In this document: positions 7,299-15,805 of the stretch, piece by piece | Numbering within the stretch: position 1 is the first letter of the stretch | How the letters are laid out: every line of letters begins with the position of its first letter | Origin: PALSA-1004 sp041483135 | GTDB taxonomy: Bacteria > Pseudomonadota > Gammaproteobacteria > Burkholderiales > SG8-41 | Direction: 5' to 3' | Assembly (NCBI GenBank): GCA_041483135.1 | Contig: JBGPFE010000018.1 | Location: forward strand, 1 to 64,000 | Length of the DNA stretch: 64,000 nt | The notes under the pieces: model-generated | Databases searched by the model: none | What the model saw: only the letters and a program-made list of their open reading frames with translations | Told to the model about the DNA's origin: nothing | Program-made: the position numbers and the translations under genes

Positions 7299-8525
7299 AT
7301 GACGTTCGGCCGGGCGTTGCTCAGCATCGCGGTGCCAGCCGCCGTCCTCGCCGCCGCCTGGTACCTCGTCCCAACCGTGGCTGAACTGCCCGCGTCGCTC
7401 GCGGGCCTCAAGATCTTCGGCGCGTGGGGCGTGCTCGCGCTGGGCGGGATCGTGAGCCTGGTGTTCAGGCGCGGACGGATCGTGTTCGCGCTGCTTACGC
7501 TGGCGCTCGCTTACCTGAGTTACGGTTTGCTCGTGCACGACGGACTTGCCGGTTTCCGCGCGCACACGGTATACGCGGCGCTGGGCGTGTTCGTGCCCAT
7601 CAATCTCGCGCTGTTGTGCGTGTTGCCGGAGCGCGGCGCTTTCAACATGCACGGCCTGCAGCGCCTGGGCGTGATCGCAGCCGAAGTGATGTTCACGCTG
7701 TGGGTCGTAACCGCTCCCGCCACGTGGATAACGGCCTGGGCCATTGCGCCGTTCTATGACACCACGCTGTTTGCCACGTCGCCGATCCGGCAGCTGGATC
7801 TGGCCGTCCTGACGCTGGGTTTCGCGGCAAGCCTGGCGGCGTGGCTGATCAAGCGCGTACCGCTCGACCTGGCCTTCGCGGGGGGCATAGTCGCTTTCGG
7901 GCTCGCAATGCATCGCATCGGCGTGCCGGACGCGTTTGCGGTTTACATTGCGGCAGCCGCGCTGATATTCACGATCGCGCTGCTGCAGGACACCTTCCGC
8001 ATGGCGTTCCGGGACGATCTCACCGGGCTGCCGAGCCGGCGCGATCTCAACGAGCGCATGATGGGGCTCGGCCGGCGCTACGTGATCGCGATGGTGGACG
8101 TCGATCACTTCAAGAATTTCAACGATACCTACGGCCATGACCTTGGCGACCAGGTGCTGAAAATGGTTGCTATGAAGCTCGCCGCGGTCGAGGGCGGCGG
8201 CACGGCCTACCGCTACGGCGGCGAGGAATTCACGGTGCTGTTTCCCGGCAGGGACATCGCGCCCGTCATGCCGCACCTCGAAGCGCTGCGCGCGGCCATC
8301 GAAGGCTACAAGATTGCGCTGCGCGCGCCCGACCGTCCTGACAAGCCGGAGCCCGACACGCGCAAGCGCGGCGCGTTCCGCGAAGCGGATTCGGTGTCGG
8401 TCACGATCAGCATCGGGGTTGCCGAGCGCAACGACAGTCTGGCGACCCCCGAAGACGTGATCAAGGCCGCCGACAAGGCGCTCTACCGCGCCAAAAGCAG
8501 GGGACGCAACCAGGTGAGCCGCTGA
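7299..8525 (+). CDS. Membrane diguanylate cyclase (GGDEF domain)
   Basis: A 408-residue protein with six or seven N-terminal membrane segments (about residues 5-230) and a C-terminal GGDEF domain. The active-site loop is GGEEF at 307-311, preceded by the metal-site MVDVDHFKNFNDTYGHD, so it should make cyclic di-GMP. The inhibitory I-site RxxD expected upstream of GGEEF is replaced by EGGG, so product inhibition through that site is not expected. A ~25-residue charged insertion (DRPDKPEPDTRKRG) precedes the SVTISIGVA strand. There is no EAL domain and no recognisable soluble sensor domain; the membrane part is the likely input. Confidence 0.9.
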   Translation: MTFGRALLSIAVPAAVLAAAWYLVPTVAELPASLAGLKIFGAWGVLALGGIVSLVFRRGRIVFALLTLALAYLSYGLLVHDGLAGFRAHTVYAALGVFVPINLALLCVLPERGAFNMHGLQRLGVIAAEVMFTLWVVTAPATWITAWAIAPFYDTTLFATSPIRQLDLAVLTLGFAASLAAWLIKRVPLDLAFAGGIVAFGLAMHRIGVPDAFAVYIAAAALIFTIALLQDTFRMAFRDDLTGLPSRRDLNERMMGLGRRYVIAMVDVDHFKNFNDTYGHDLGDQVLKMVAMKLAAVEGGGTAYRYGGEEFTVLFPGRDIAPVMPHLEALRAAIEGYKIALRAPDRPDKPEPDTRKRGAFREADSVSVTISIGVAERNDSLATPEDVIKAADKALYRAKSRGRNQVSR

Positions 8526-8576
8526 CGGCAAGCCGGCCGCGAGTGCTATGATGAATCGCAACGCGGACAGGAGGGC

Positions 8577-9455
8577 ATGACCATTACTGCCGGCGCGCTC
8601 GCATTACTCAAACCCCACGTGAAGGACCTCGGCGGCTTCCAGGTGAGCCGCGTGCTGCCGGGCCATCCGCGCCAGATGGTGGGGCCGTTCATTTTCTTCG
8701 ATCACATGGGGCCCGCGACCTTCCCGCCGGGGCAAGGCGTCGACGTGCGGCCGCATCCGCACATCGGGCTCGCGACCGTCACGTATCTGTTCGAGGGCGC
8801 TCTCGTGCACCGCGACAGCCTCGGCATCGTGCAACGCATCGAGCCCGGCGACGTGAACTGGATGACGGCGGGCAGCGGCATCGTGCACTCGGAGCGCAGC
8901 GCGCCCGCGGACCGCGCCGGAGGTCACCGCTTGCACGGCATTCAAAGCTGGGTCGCGCTGCCGAAAGCGCACGAACAAATCGGGCCCTCGTTCAACCATC
9001 AACCGAAAACGGCGCTCCCGTTGATCGCGGCGCCGGGCGTCGAGATGCGATTGATCGTCGGCACCGCGTTCGGCCGGCGCGCGCCGACGCCCGCGTACTC
9101 GGATATTTTTTATCTCGCAGTCGAGATGCAGGCCGGCAGCGCGTTCGAGCTGCCGCCGGAACATGCAGAGCGCGGCGTCTACGTGGTCGACGGCGACGTG
9201 CGGATCGCCGGCGCAGCGGTCGCGCGGCAGCATCTCGCGGTGCTGGAAGACGGGACAACGGTAAAAGTCGAAACCGCAACCGCTGCGCGCCTGATGCTGC
9301 TTGGCGGCGCGAAAGTGGACGGCGAGCGCCTGATCTGGTGGAACTTCGTCGCGAGCTCGCGCGAGCTGCTCGAAGACGCGAAAACGCGCTGGCGCGAGCA
9401 GCAATTCGCGCCGGTGCCGGGCGAGACCGAGTTTATTCCGCTGCCCGACAAATAA
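8577..9455 (+). CDS. Pirin family protein
   Basis: A 292-residue bicupin of the pirin family, with an AGGAGGG ribosome-binding site before the ATG. The N-terminal cupin carries the metal-site pattern RPHPHIGLATVTYLFEG (about residues 58-74) and HRDSLG, with later HSERS matching the remaining ligand positions. Pirins bind Fe or Ni; some bacterial members have quercetinase activity and others regulate metabolic enzymes. The C-terminal cupin includes VYVVDGDVRI. The gene is followed 12 bp later by an unrelated membrane protein on the same strand. Specific function cannot be assigned. Confidence 0.9.
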   Translation: MTITAGALALLKPHVKDLGGFQVSRVLPGHPRQMVGPFIFFDHMGPATFPPGQGVDVRPHPHIGLATVTYLFEGALVHRDSLGIVQRIEPGDVNWMTAGSGIVHSERSAPADRAGGHRLHGIQSWVALPKAHEQIGPSFNHQPKTALPLIAAPGVEMRLIVGTAFGRRAPTPAYSDIFYLAVEMQAGSAFELPPEHAERGVYVVDGDVRIAGAAVARQHLAVLEDGTTVKVETATAARLMLLGGAKVDGERLIWWNFVASSRELLEDAKTRWREQQFAPVPGETEFIPLPDK

Positions 9456-9467
9456 CCAAGGATCGAT

Positions 9468-10289
9468 ATGCGTTTCGCCCTGCGTTGCAGCCTCGGGCCC
9501 GCCCTGCTGTTTACCGCCGCAGCCGCGTACGCGCAAGTGCCGGCTGACGCCACGCTCACTATTCTCGCGACCGATCCCGCGCCCGGCGCGACGCTCGCGC
9601 GCCAGCAATCGTTCTACGTGCAGTTCGAAGTGAAAAACCCGGCGCCGGTCGTGGTCACGGTCAACGCGCTCTACAAGGGCGAAGCGGTCCACAGCAACAT
9701 GGGCACAAGCGGGATGGCCAGAATTCCGGCCGGCGGCGGAATCGGGGTCACGCACTTTTTCTACTGGGGCGACAAGCCGACGCGCATCGACGAGGTGCGG
9801 CTGAAAATCAACGCTCCGATGAATACCCGGGAGGGCAAGGAATTCGCGTTTCCGGTCGATCTCACCTGGACCGCGCAGAACGCGACCGCAGCGCAGGAAT
9901 TCGCGCCGTGGGTACGCGAATGGCAGCAGGCGGAAAAAGTGCGGCAGCAGGCCGGGCTCGCGGAATTCGACAGGAAAATGGACCAGATCGGCCCACCCGC
10001 CGCGGCGGTTGCAATCATCTTCCAGCTCGTCATGGGCGCGCTACTGCTTGCCGGCTGCGGGCTGCCGCTGTGGGGCGCGCTCAAGTGGCAGGGCTATTGG
10101 CGCGTTGCGGCGAGCGTGCTCGGCGCGATCCCGCTGCTGGCGCTCGCCAACATCATTATCGGCGTGAGCATCGACAGGACCTCGCACAACCTCTGGCCGT
10201 TCGAGCTCGGCATCTTGCTCGCGGCGGCGGGCGGGGGCATGAGCGTACTGCTCGCGGTGCGCTGGTTCCTGCGGCTGCGGCGCGGCTAG
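9468..10289 (+). CDS. Exported/membrane hypothetical protein
   Basis: A 273-residue protein I cannot place in a named family. It has an N-terminal signal peptide (about residues 1-22, ending AYAQ), a ~150-residue extracytoplasmic region beginning VPADATLTILATDPAPGA with beta-sandwich-like alternation, a short charged helix (EWQQAEKVRQQAG), then three membrane segments near residues 178-200, 210-230 and 243-265, ending in a basic tail. The layout suggests an inner-membrane protein with a periplasmic Ig-like domain. It starts 12 bp after the pirin gene and may be cotranscribed with it. Confidence 0.65.
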   Translation: MRFALRCSLGPALLFTAAAAYAQVPADATLTILATDPAPGATLARQQSFYVQFEVKNPAPVVVTVNALYKGEAVHSNMGTSGMARIPAGGGIGVTHFFYWGDKPTRIDEVRLKINAPMNTREGKEFAFPVDLTWTAQNATAAQEFAPWVREWQQAEKVRQQAGLAEFDRKMDQIGPPAAAVAIIFQLVMGALLLAGCGLPLWGALKWQGYWRVAASVLGAIPLLALANIIIGVSIDRTSHNLWPFELGILLAAAGGGMSVLLAVRWFLRLRRG

Positions 10290-10420
10290 CCTGCTTGCAT
10301 ATGAGTACCGCCTGCCGCTGCCCCGTCCGCCGTTTTGCGGTTTAATACGCACCAGATGAGGCGGCGCGGATTGCGTCCGTGCCGGATACCATGCATGCCC
10401 GCAGCCAAGGACGTTGACCG

Positions 10421-10975
10421 ATGCAACACGATGCGAATCTTTATACGTGGCAGGCCATGGTGCTGCACTGGCTGCTCGCCGTGCTTATTTTCGCGCTGAT
10501 CGGGCTCGGCTGGTACATCGGCGGCCTGCCGCGCGGCAGCACACTGAAACCGTTGTTGCTCGGCCTGCACGAGTCTTGCGGCATGCTTGCCGGCATATTG
10601 GTTCTGGTCCGCTTGTGGTGGCGCGCTCTCAACCAACCGCCGTCATTGCCGGCGACGGTGCCGGACTGGCAGCAGAAAGCAGCGCAGGTCGGCCACGCGC
10701 TGCTCTACCTTTGCATTGTGATCATGCCGCTGACGGGATACGCTACGGCCAATTTCGTCAAGGACCCGCTGCTGTTCTTCGGCTACCCGGTCCCGCAGTG
10801 GGGTTGGTCCAGCAGGCCGCTGGAAAAACTGTTCGCGGACATCCACTCGGCCACGTCCAATGTGCTGGTCGCGCTGCTCGTCGCGCACATCGCGGTCGCG
10901 CTGAAGCATTGGTTCATCGACAAGGACGGCGTGTTCCAGCGCATGTTGCCGCGCAAACCGCCACAGCGCGCATAA
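10421..10975 (+). CDS. Cytochrome b561 family protein
   Basis: A 184-residue protein with four membrane helices, the size and layout of bacterial di-heme cytochrome b561 (CybB-like). Candidate heme ligands are His16 (VLHWLL), His50 (GLHESCG), the His in VGHALLYL and those in ADIHSATSN/VAHIAV. These proteins move electrons between ubiquinol and periplasmic partners or superoxide. The next gene encodes an NnrU-like protein. A possible short ORF at 10972-11055 was judged noise. Confidence 0.88.
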   Translation: MQHDANLYTWQAMVLHWLLAVLIFALIGLGWYIGGLPRGSTLKPLLLGLHESCGMLAGILVLVRLWWRALNQPPSLPATVPDWQQKAAQVGHALLYLCIVIMPLTGYATANFVKDPLLFFGYPVPQWGWSSRPLEKLFADIHSATSNVLVALLVAHIAVALKHWFIDKDGVFQRMLPRKPPQRA

Positions 10976-11062
10976 TGGTGCGGCGCCACGACACCGCGGC
11001 GCAGGAAACCAAAATGATCCCTTCGTCTCCATCACCACGCCGGCAATGCGCCGGCTGATTCC

Positions 11063-11662
11063 ATGAACCCGATGACGCATCTCGTGCTGGCGGCGGCCGC
11101 GTTTCTGGCGACGCATTTCGTTTCGAGCACCCCGCTGCGCGCCAAACTGATCGGGATGATCGGCAAAGCTTACCTCGGCCTGTATACGCTGATCGCGTTC
11201 GCGACGCTCGGCTGGATGATATGGGCCTACTATCGCGCGCCGTTTTTCAACCTGTGGTACGCGATCGAACTGCGCTACGTGCCGCTCGTCGTGATGCCGT
11301 TCGCGCTGGTGTTCTTCGTGTGCGGACTTTTCACCCGCAACCCGACCATGGTCGGGCAGGAAAAGCTGCTCAAAACGAAAGATCCGGCGCGCGGCATCCT
11401 GCGCGTCACGCGTCACCCGCTGATGTGGGGCTTCGCGCTGTGGGCGGGAAGCCACATCGTCGCGCGCGGCGACGGGGCGGCGGTGATTTTCTTCGGCACG
11501 TTTCTGCTGCTCGCGCTCGCCGGCACGGCGCTGATCGACCGGCGCAAAGCGGCGGCCCTCGGCGGCGACTGGCGGCGTTTCGCCGCGGTCACGTCGAACC
11601 TGCCGTTCGCCGCTATCGCAGCCGGCAGAAACCGGCTCGATCCGGGCGAAATCGGCGGGTGA
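11063..11662 (+). CDS. NnrU family membrane protein, interrupted by an in-frame TGA
   Basis: A 199-residue polytopic protein of the NnrU family (relatives are linked to denitrification regulation and to isoprenoid/phospholipid methyltransferase-like folds). Diagnostic segments are HFVSSTPLRAKLIGMIG, the family signature TRHPLMWGFALWAGSHI and the later RRKAAALGGDWRRFAAVT. Codon 200 is TGA, but the same frame continues for 26 more sense codons to a second TGA at 11741-11743, encoding KILIGLALYAVLL and HPALFGAHPLF, which is the usual NnrU C-terminal helix. The family commonly has a Trp near this position, so TGG to TGA is the likely change. Functional status is uncertain. Confidence 0.8.
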   Translation: MNPMTHLVLAAAAFLATHFVSSTPLRAKLIGMIGKAYLGLYTLIAFATLGWMIWAYYRAPFFNLWYAIELRYVPLVVMPFALVFFVCGLFTRNPTMVGQEKLLKTKDPARGILRVTRHPLMWGFALWAGSHIVARGDGAAVIFFGTFLLLALAGTALIDRRKAAALGGDWRRFAAVTSNLPFAAIAAGRNRLDPGEIGG

Positions 11663-11807
11663 AAAATTTTGATAGGGCTCGCCCTCTACGCCGTGCTGCT
11701 GGATCTGCACCCCGCTCTGTTCGGCGCACATCCTCTGTTCTGAGCCGTGAGGGCGACAGGCGAGATCAGCGGGTAGAATAGCGGCTGACCCAGTCCCGCT
11801 TTTCCTC

Positions 11808-12440
11808 ATGAACATCGCCGACCTGCGCCAGGAATACATGCGCGAAAGCCTCGACGAGAAAGACGTCGAACGCGATCCGCTCGGGCAGTTCAAGCGGTGG
11901 TTTGACGAGGCCGTTAAGACGCAGATGCCGCTGGTAAACGCGATGACGCTCGCCACCGTGTCCGCCGGCGGGCAGCCGTCGGCGCGCATCGTGCTCCTGA
12001 AAGGCGTCGATCACGGCGGCTTCGTTTTCTTCACCAGCTACAAGTCGCGCAAAGGCAAAGAGCTCACGGCGAACCCGGCGGCCTCGCTGTTGTTTCACTG
12101 GATCGAGCTCGAGCGGGAAGTGCGCATCGACGGCCGCGTGGAAAAAATCCCGGCGCAGGAGTCCGACGATTATTTCGGCACCCGCCCGCTCGGCAGCCGC
12201 CACGCCGCGATCGCGTCGCCGCAAAGCAAGGTGGTGACCGACCGCGCCGCGCTCGAAGCACGCTTTGCCGAGACCGCCAAACGCCACGGCGACCAGACGC
12301 CGCGTCCGGCGCATTGGGGCGGTTACCGCCTGCTGCCCGAGGCGATCGAATTCTGGCAGGGACGCGCGAACCGCCTGCACGACCGCGTGCTGTATACGCG
12401 CACGTCCCGCGGCTGGAAAATCGTGCGGCTCGCGCCGTAA
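11808..12440 (+). CDS. pdxH: Pyridoxamine/pyridoxine 5'-phosphate oxidase
   Basis: A 210-residue FMN enzyme that oxidises PNP or PMP to pyridoxal 5'-phosphate. The complete family pattern is present: N-terminal YMRESLDEKDVERDPLGQF, AMTLATVSAGGQPSARIVLLKG, the FMN-binding FFTSYKSRKGKEL, and the C-terminal signature EFWQGRANRLHDR. Length matches other proteobacterial PdxH. It starts 65 bp after the second NnrU stop and is followed after 50 bp by the D-aminoacylase gene. Confidence 0.97.
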   Translation: MNIADLRQEYMRESLDEKDVERDPLGQFKRWFDEAVKTQMPLVNAMTLATVSAGGQPSARIVLLKGVDHGGFVFFTSYKSRKGKELTANPAASLLFHWIELEREVRIDGRVEKIPAQESDDYFGTRPLGSRHAAIASPQSKVVTDRAALEARFAETAKRHGDQTPRPAHWGGYRLLPEAIEFWQGRANRLHDRVLYTRTSRGWKIVRLAP

Positions 12441-12490
12441 TTCGAACGGGCCCGGCCATCCCTCCTGCCCAAGCAATCCGAAAACTGACA

Positions 12491-13942
12491 ATGCCAGCCG
12501 CTGAACACTACGAACTGATCGTCCGCAACGCGACCATCATTGACGGCACCCGAGCGCCGCGTTTTCGCGGCGCAATCGGCGTACGCGGCGGCCGGATTGT
12601 AAAGATCGGCGCGCTCGATAAAGCCGGCGCCGGGACCGAAGTCGATGCTTCTGGCCTGATCGCTGCGCCGGGATTTATCGATGCGCACACTCACGACGAC
12701 CGGCTCTTGCTGTCGGACCCCGACGTGACGCCGAAACTGAGTCAGGGCGTCACCACCGTGATCACCGGCAACTGCGGCATCAGCCTCGCGTACACGCCCA
12801 GCCGCGGCGCGGCCACGCCGCCGCTCGACCTGCTCGACGGGGAAGACGCGTGGTTCAGATTTCCGAACTTTCGCGCCTACCGCGAAGAGCTCGAGGCCAG
12901 GCCCGCCGCGCTGAACGCCGCGTGCCTCGTCGGCCACACCTCGTTCCGCGTCGCGACCATGGACCGGCTCGACCGCGCCGCCACCAAAGCCGAAATCGCG
13001 CGGATGCGCGAGATGGCGCGCGAATCGCTCGCCGCGGGCGCGATCGGCGTGTCTACCGGCACCGCTTACCCGCCCGCCGCATGCGCGCCGACGGCAGAGA
13101 TCGTCGAGGTCTGCCGGCCGCTCACCGAGTTCAAGGGCCTGTACGTCACGCACATGCGCAACGAAGATGACCGCATCACCGAGTCGATGCGGGAGACGTT
13201 TGACATCGGCCGCGCGCTCGGCGTGCCGGTCGTGATCTCGCACCACAAGTGCGTCGGCACGCCGAACCACGGCCGCTCGCCCGAGACGCTCGCGCTGATC
13301 GAAAAAACCATGCGCGGCCAGGCGGTCGGGCTCGACTGTTATCCGTACATCGCCTCGTCCACCGTGCTGCGCTACGACCGGCTCGAGCAATCGTCGCGCG
13401 TTGTCATCACCTGGTCGAAACCGCACCCCGAGTTTGCGGGCGTGGATCTCGATGAAGTCGCACGGCGCCTGCAGATGACGAAAGCCGAGGCCGTCGAGAA
13501 GATCAAGCCCGCCGGCGCGATCTACTTCATGCTCGACGAAAAAGACGTGCAGCGCATTCTCGCCTTCGAGGAAACGATGATCGGTTCCGACGGTTTGCCG
13601 CACGATACGCAGCCGCACCCGCGGCTGTGGGGCACGTTCCCGCGCGTGCTCGGGCATTACGCGCGCGAGCTGAAACTCTTCCCGCTCGAAACCGCGGTCT
13701 ACAAAATGACGGGCCTGCCAGCGGGAAAATTCGGACTGCAAGGCCGCGGCGTGCTGAAGAAAGGCGCACACGCCGACATCACGATTTTCGATGCCGACAC
13801 CGTCATCGACGCCGCGGACTTCGAGCACTCGATGCGGCCCGCCAAAGGCATCGCCACAGTGATCGTCAACGGCGACATCGTGTGGCGCGATGGCAAGCCG
13901 ACGGGCGCGCGGCCGGGACGCGTGCTGACGCGCGGTTCGTGA
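12491..13942 (+). CDS. N-acyl-D-amino-acid deacylase family amidohydrolase
   Basis: A 483-residue amidohydrolase from the ATG at 12491; the frame is open upstream, but that part overlaps pdxH. It has the N-terminal small beta domain (LIVRNATIIDGT), the metal-binding DAHTHDD, and the D-aminoacylase/AmdA features GVTTVITGNCGISLAYTP, the carboxylate-binding VSTGTAYPP, SHHKCVGTPNHGRS and IGSDGLPHD. These enzymes release D-amino acids from N-acyl-D-amino acids. Neighbours do not indicate a substrate, so the D-amino-acid specificity is inferred from the family. Confidence 0.88.
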   Translation: MPAAEHYELIVRNATIIDGTRAPRFRGAIGVRGGRIVKIGALDKAGAGTEVDASGLIAAPGFIDAHTHDDRLLLSDPDVTPKLSQGVTTVITGNCGISLAYTPSRGAATPPLDLLDGEDAWFRFPNFRAYREELEARPAALNAACLVGHTSFRVATMDRLDRAATKAEIARMREMARESLAAGAIGVSTGTAYPPAACAPTAEIVEVCRPLTEFKGLYVTHMRNEDDRITESMRETFDIGRALGVPVVISHHKCVGTPNHGRSPETLALIEKTMRGQAVGLDCYPYIASSTVLRYDRLEQSSRVVITWSKPHPEFAGVDLDEVARRLQMTKAEAVEKIKPAGAIYFMLDEKDVQRILAFEETMIGSDGLPHDTQPHPRLWGTFPRVLGHYARELKLFPLETAVYKMTGLPAGKFGLQGRGVLKKGAHADITIFDADTVIDAADFEHSMRPAKGIATVIVNGDIVWRDGKPTGARPGRVLTRGS

Positions 13943-13949
13943 GCAGCGA

Positions 13950-14942
13950 CTACAGGTAACGCTGCGTAAGCCACCACGCGACGGCGGCGACGAACGCCGA
14001 GCACGGGATGGTAAAAAGCCATGCCCAGACGATATTGCCGGCGATGCCCCAGCGCACCGCGGAGAATTTCTGCGCCGAGCCGACGCCGACGATCGCGCCG
14101 GTGATGGTGTGAGTGGTCGACACCGGCACGCCGAGCCCGGTTGCGAGAAACAGCGTCAGCGCGCCGCCGGTCGCGGCGCAAAAACCGCTCACCGGCTTCA
14201 ATTTGGTGATGCGCATGCCCATGGTCTTGACGATGCGCCAGCCGCCGAACAGCGTGCCGAGGCCCATCGCCGCCTGGCACGCGAGCACCACCCAGAACGG
14301 CAGCGGGTCATCGGCGCCGATCGTGGCCGCCGCGATCAGCAGCATCCAGATGATGCCCATGGTCTTCTGCGCGTCGTTGCTGCCGTGGCCGAGACTGTAG
14401 AGCGCGGCAGCCACGAACTGTAGGCCGTGGAACCAGCGGTCGACCTTGCGCGGCGTCTGGCGCACACAGATCCATGACACCAGGAGCATCAGCGCGATGC
14501 CGAGCACGAAGCCGAGCGCGGGCGACACCACAATCGCCGCCGCCGTCTTGAGAAATCCGCTTGCGACCAGCGTGTGCACGCCGCCCTTGGCGACCGCCGC
14601 GCCCGCAAGCCCGCCGATCAGCGCGTGCGACGAGCTCGACGGAATACCGTAGTACCAGGTAATCACGTTCCACGCGATGGCGCCGCACAGCGCCCCGAAA
14701 ATCACGTGATGATCGACGATCAGCGGATCGATGATCCCCTTGCCGACGGTGCCCGCAACGTTCAGCCCGAAAAACAGGAACGCGATGAAATTGAAGAACG
14801 CGGCCCACAGGATCGCCCATTGCGGGCGCATGGCGCCGGTCGAGACAATAGTGGCGATCGAATTCGCGGCGTCGTGGAAGCCGTTCAGGAAGTCGAACGC
14901 GAGGGCAACGAGCACCAGCAGCACGAGCGCTTCGAAGCTCAT
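13950..14942 (-). CDS. Inorganic phosphate transporter, PiT family
   Basis: A 330-residue polytopic protein with the two PiT signature repeats: FDFLNGFHDAANSIATIVSTGAM near the N-terminus, and YSLGHGSNDAQKTMG plus GVPVSTTHTITGAIVGVG in the second half. It should be a low-affinity, metal-phosphate:H+ symporter in the inner membrane. The upstream gene (40 bp away, same strand) encodes a DUF47 protein, the usual PiT partner. The window also carries the high-affinity Pst system, so uptake is dual. Confidence 0.93.
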   Translation of the reverse strand: MSFEALVLLVLVALAFDFLNGFHDAANSIATIVSTGAMRPQWAILWAAFFNFIAFLFFGLNVAGTVGKGIIDPLIVDHHVIFGALCGAIAWNVITWYYGIPSSSSHALIGGLAGAAVAKGGVHTLVASGFLKTAAAIVVSPALGFVLGIALMLLVSWICVRQTPRKVDRWFHGLQFVAAALYSLGHGSNDAQKTMGIIWMLLIAAATIGADDPLPFWVVLACQAAMGLGTLFGGWRIVKTMGMRITKLKPVSGFCAATGGALTLFLATGLGVPVSTTHTITGAIVGVGSAQKFSAVRWGIAGNIVWAWLFTIPCSAFVAAVAWWLTQRYL

Positions 14943-14982
14943 GCGCGTCTCTCGTCCGCCCGCGTTGCCGAGTCCCGCGCGC

Positions 14983-15609
14983 TCATGAATTTTCGAGCAC
15001 GATGCCTTGGATTATATTGGCGACGTCCTCGCAGCAGTCGGTCACCGTCTCCAGGTGCTCGTAGACCGAGCGCAGCTTGATCAATTCGCGCACGTCGGGC
15101 TCGTCCCGGAAGAGCCGCGCGATGGCCCCGCGCATCACGTGGTCGGCTTCCGACTCCAGCCGGTCGATGTCGGTGCAGATCGCCATGATCTCGGCTGCGT
15201 TGTCCATGTTGGAAAGCATTGCGACCGCGCTTTTCACTTTCTCGCAGCAGGTCACGCCGATGTCGGCGAGCTTCTTCGCCTCCGGCGTGAGATCGCGCAC
15301 GTCATAGAGGAACATGAGCTGGGCGGAATCCTCGATCAGGTCGAGGATGTCGTCCATTTTGCTGATCAGCTGGTGGATGTCCTCGCGGTCGATCGGCGTG
15401 ATGAAGGTCTTGTGCACCAGCTCGATTGTGCTGCGCGTGATCTTGTCGGCACGTTTCTCGATCGACTCGATGTTGTAGGTGCGGCGCTCGAGGTCCTCGC
15501 GGCTCGCCATCAGCGCGGCGAGCTCGTGGCTGCCGAGTACTATCTGCTCGGCATGCTCGTTGAACAGATCGAAGAACCGGCCTTCCCGCGGCATCAGTCG
15601 TCCAAACAT
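14983..15609 (-). CDS. DUF47 family (PhoU-like) phosphate transport regulator
   Basis: A 208-residue all-helical protein of the DUF47/YkaA family from the ATG at 15609 (MFGRLMPREGRFFDLFNEHAEQ). Family marks include REDIHQLISKMDDILDLIEDSA and SEADHVMRGAIARLF, which resemble the Glu/Asp metal-cluster repeats of PhoU. The gene precedes pit by 40 bp, so the two form an operon. Experimental work in other bacteria shows that DUF47 partners can modulate Pit activity; that role is inferred here. Confidence 0.9.
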   Translation of the reverse strand: MFGRLMPREGRFFDLFNEHAEQIVLGSHELAALMASREDLERRTYNIESIEKRADKITRSTIELVHKTFITPIDREDIHQLISKMDDILDLIEDSAQLMFLYDVRDLTPEAKKLADIGVTCCEKVKSAVAMLSNMDNAAEIMAICTDIDRLESEADHVMRGAIARLFRDEPDVRELIKLRSVYEHLETVTDCCEDVANIIQGIVLENS

Positions 15610-15805
15610 CGCATCCTCACAGTCAGTAATGGTGGTAAACGGCGAAGCGGTGCGACGCATCCTGCGATCGCCATGACGGCGCCACGCCGCGCAACCCCTC
15701 ACTTGGGTCTGGGCCGTAAGTGTAGCCGGTTTCGCGCCACAGCGTAATTTTGCGCCGCGGTATACTTGCCTTCACGCCATAGATGAAAACGATAATCGTC
15801 ACCGC

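Noticed and set aside
10972..11055. 27-codon ORF between cytochrome b561 and NnrU
   Set aside because: Short, no ribosome-binding site and no conserved feature; ends in a GCCGGC hairpin, more likely intergenic.
12323..13828. 501-codon minus-strand frame opposite the D-aminoacylase
   Set aside because: Antisense shadow without motifs.
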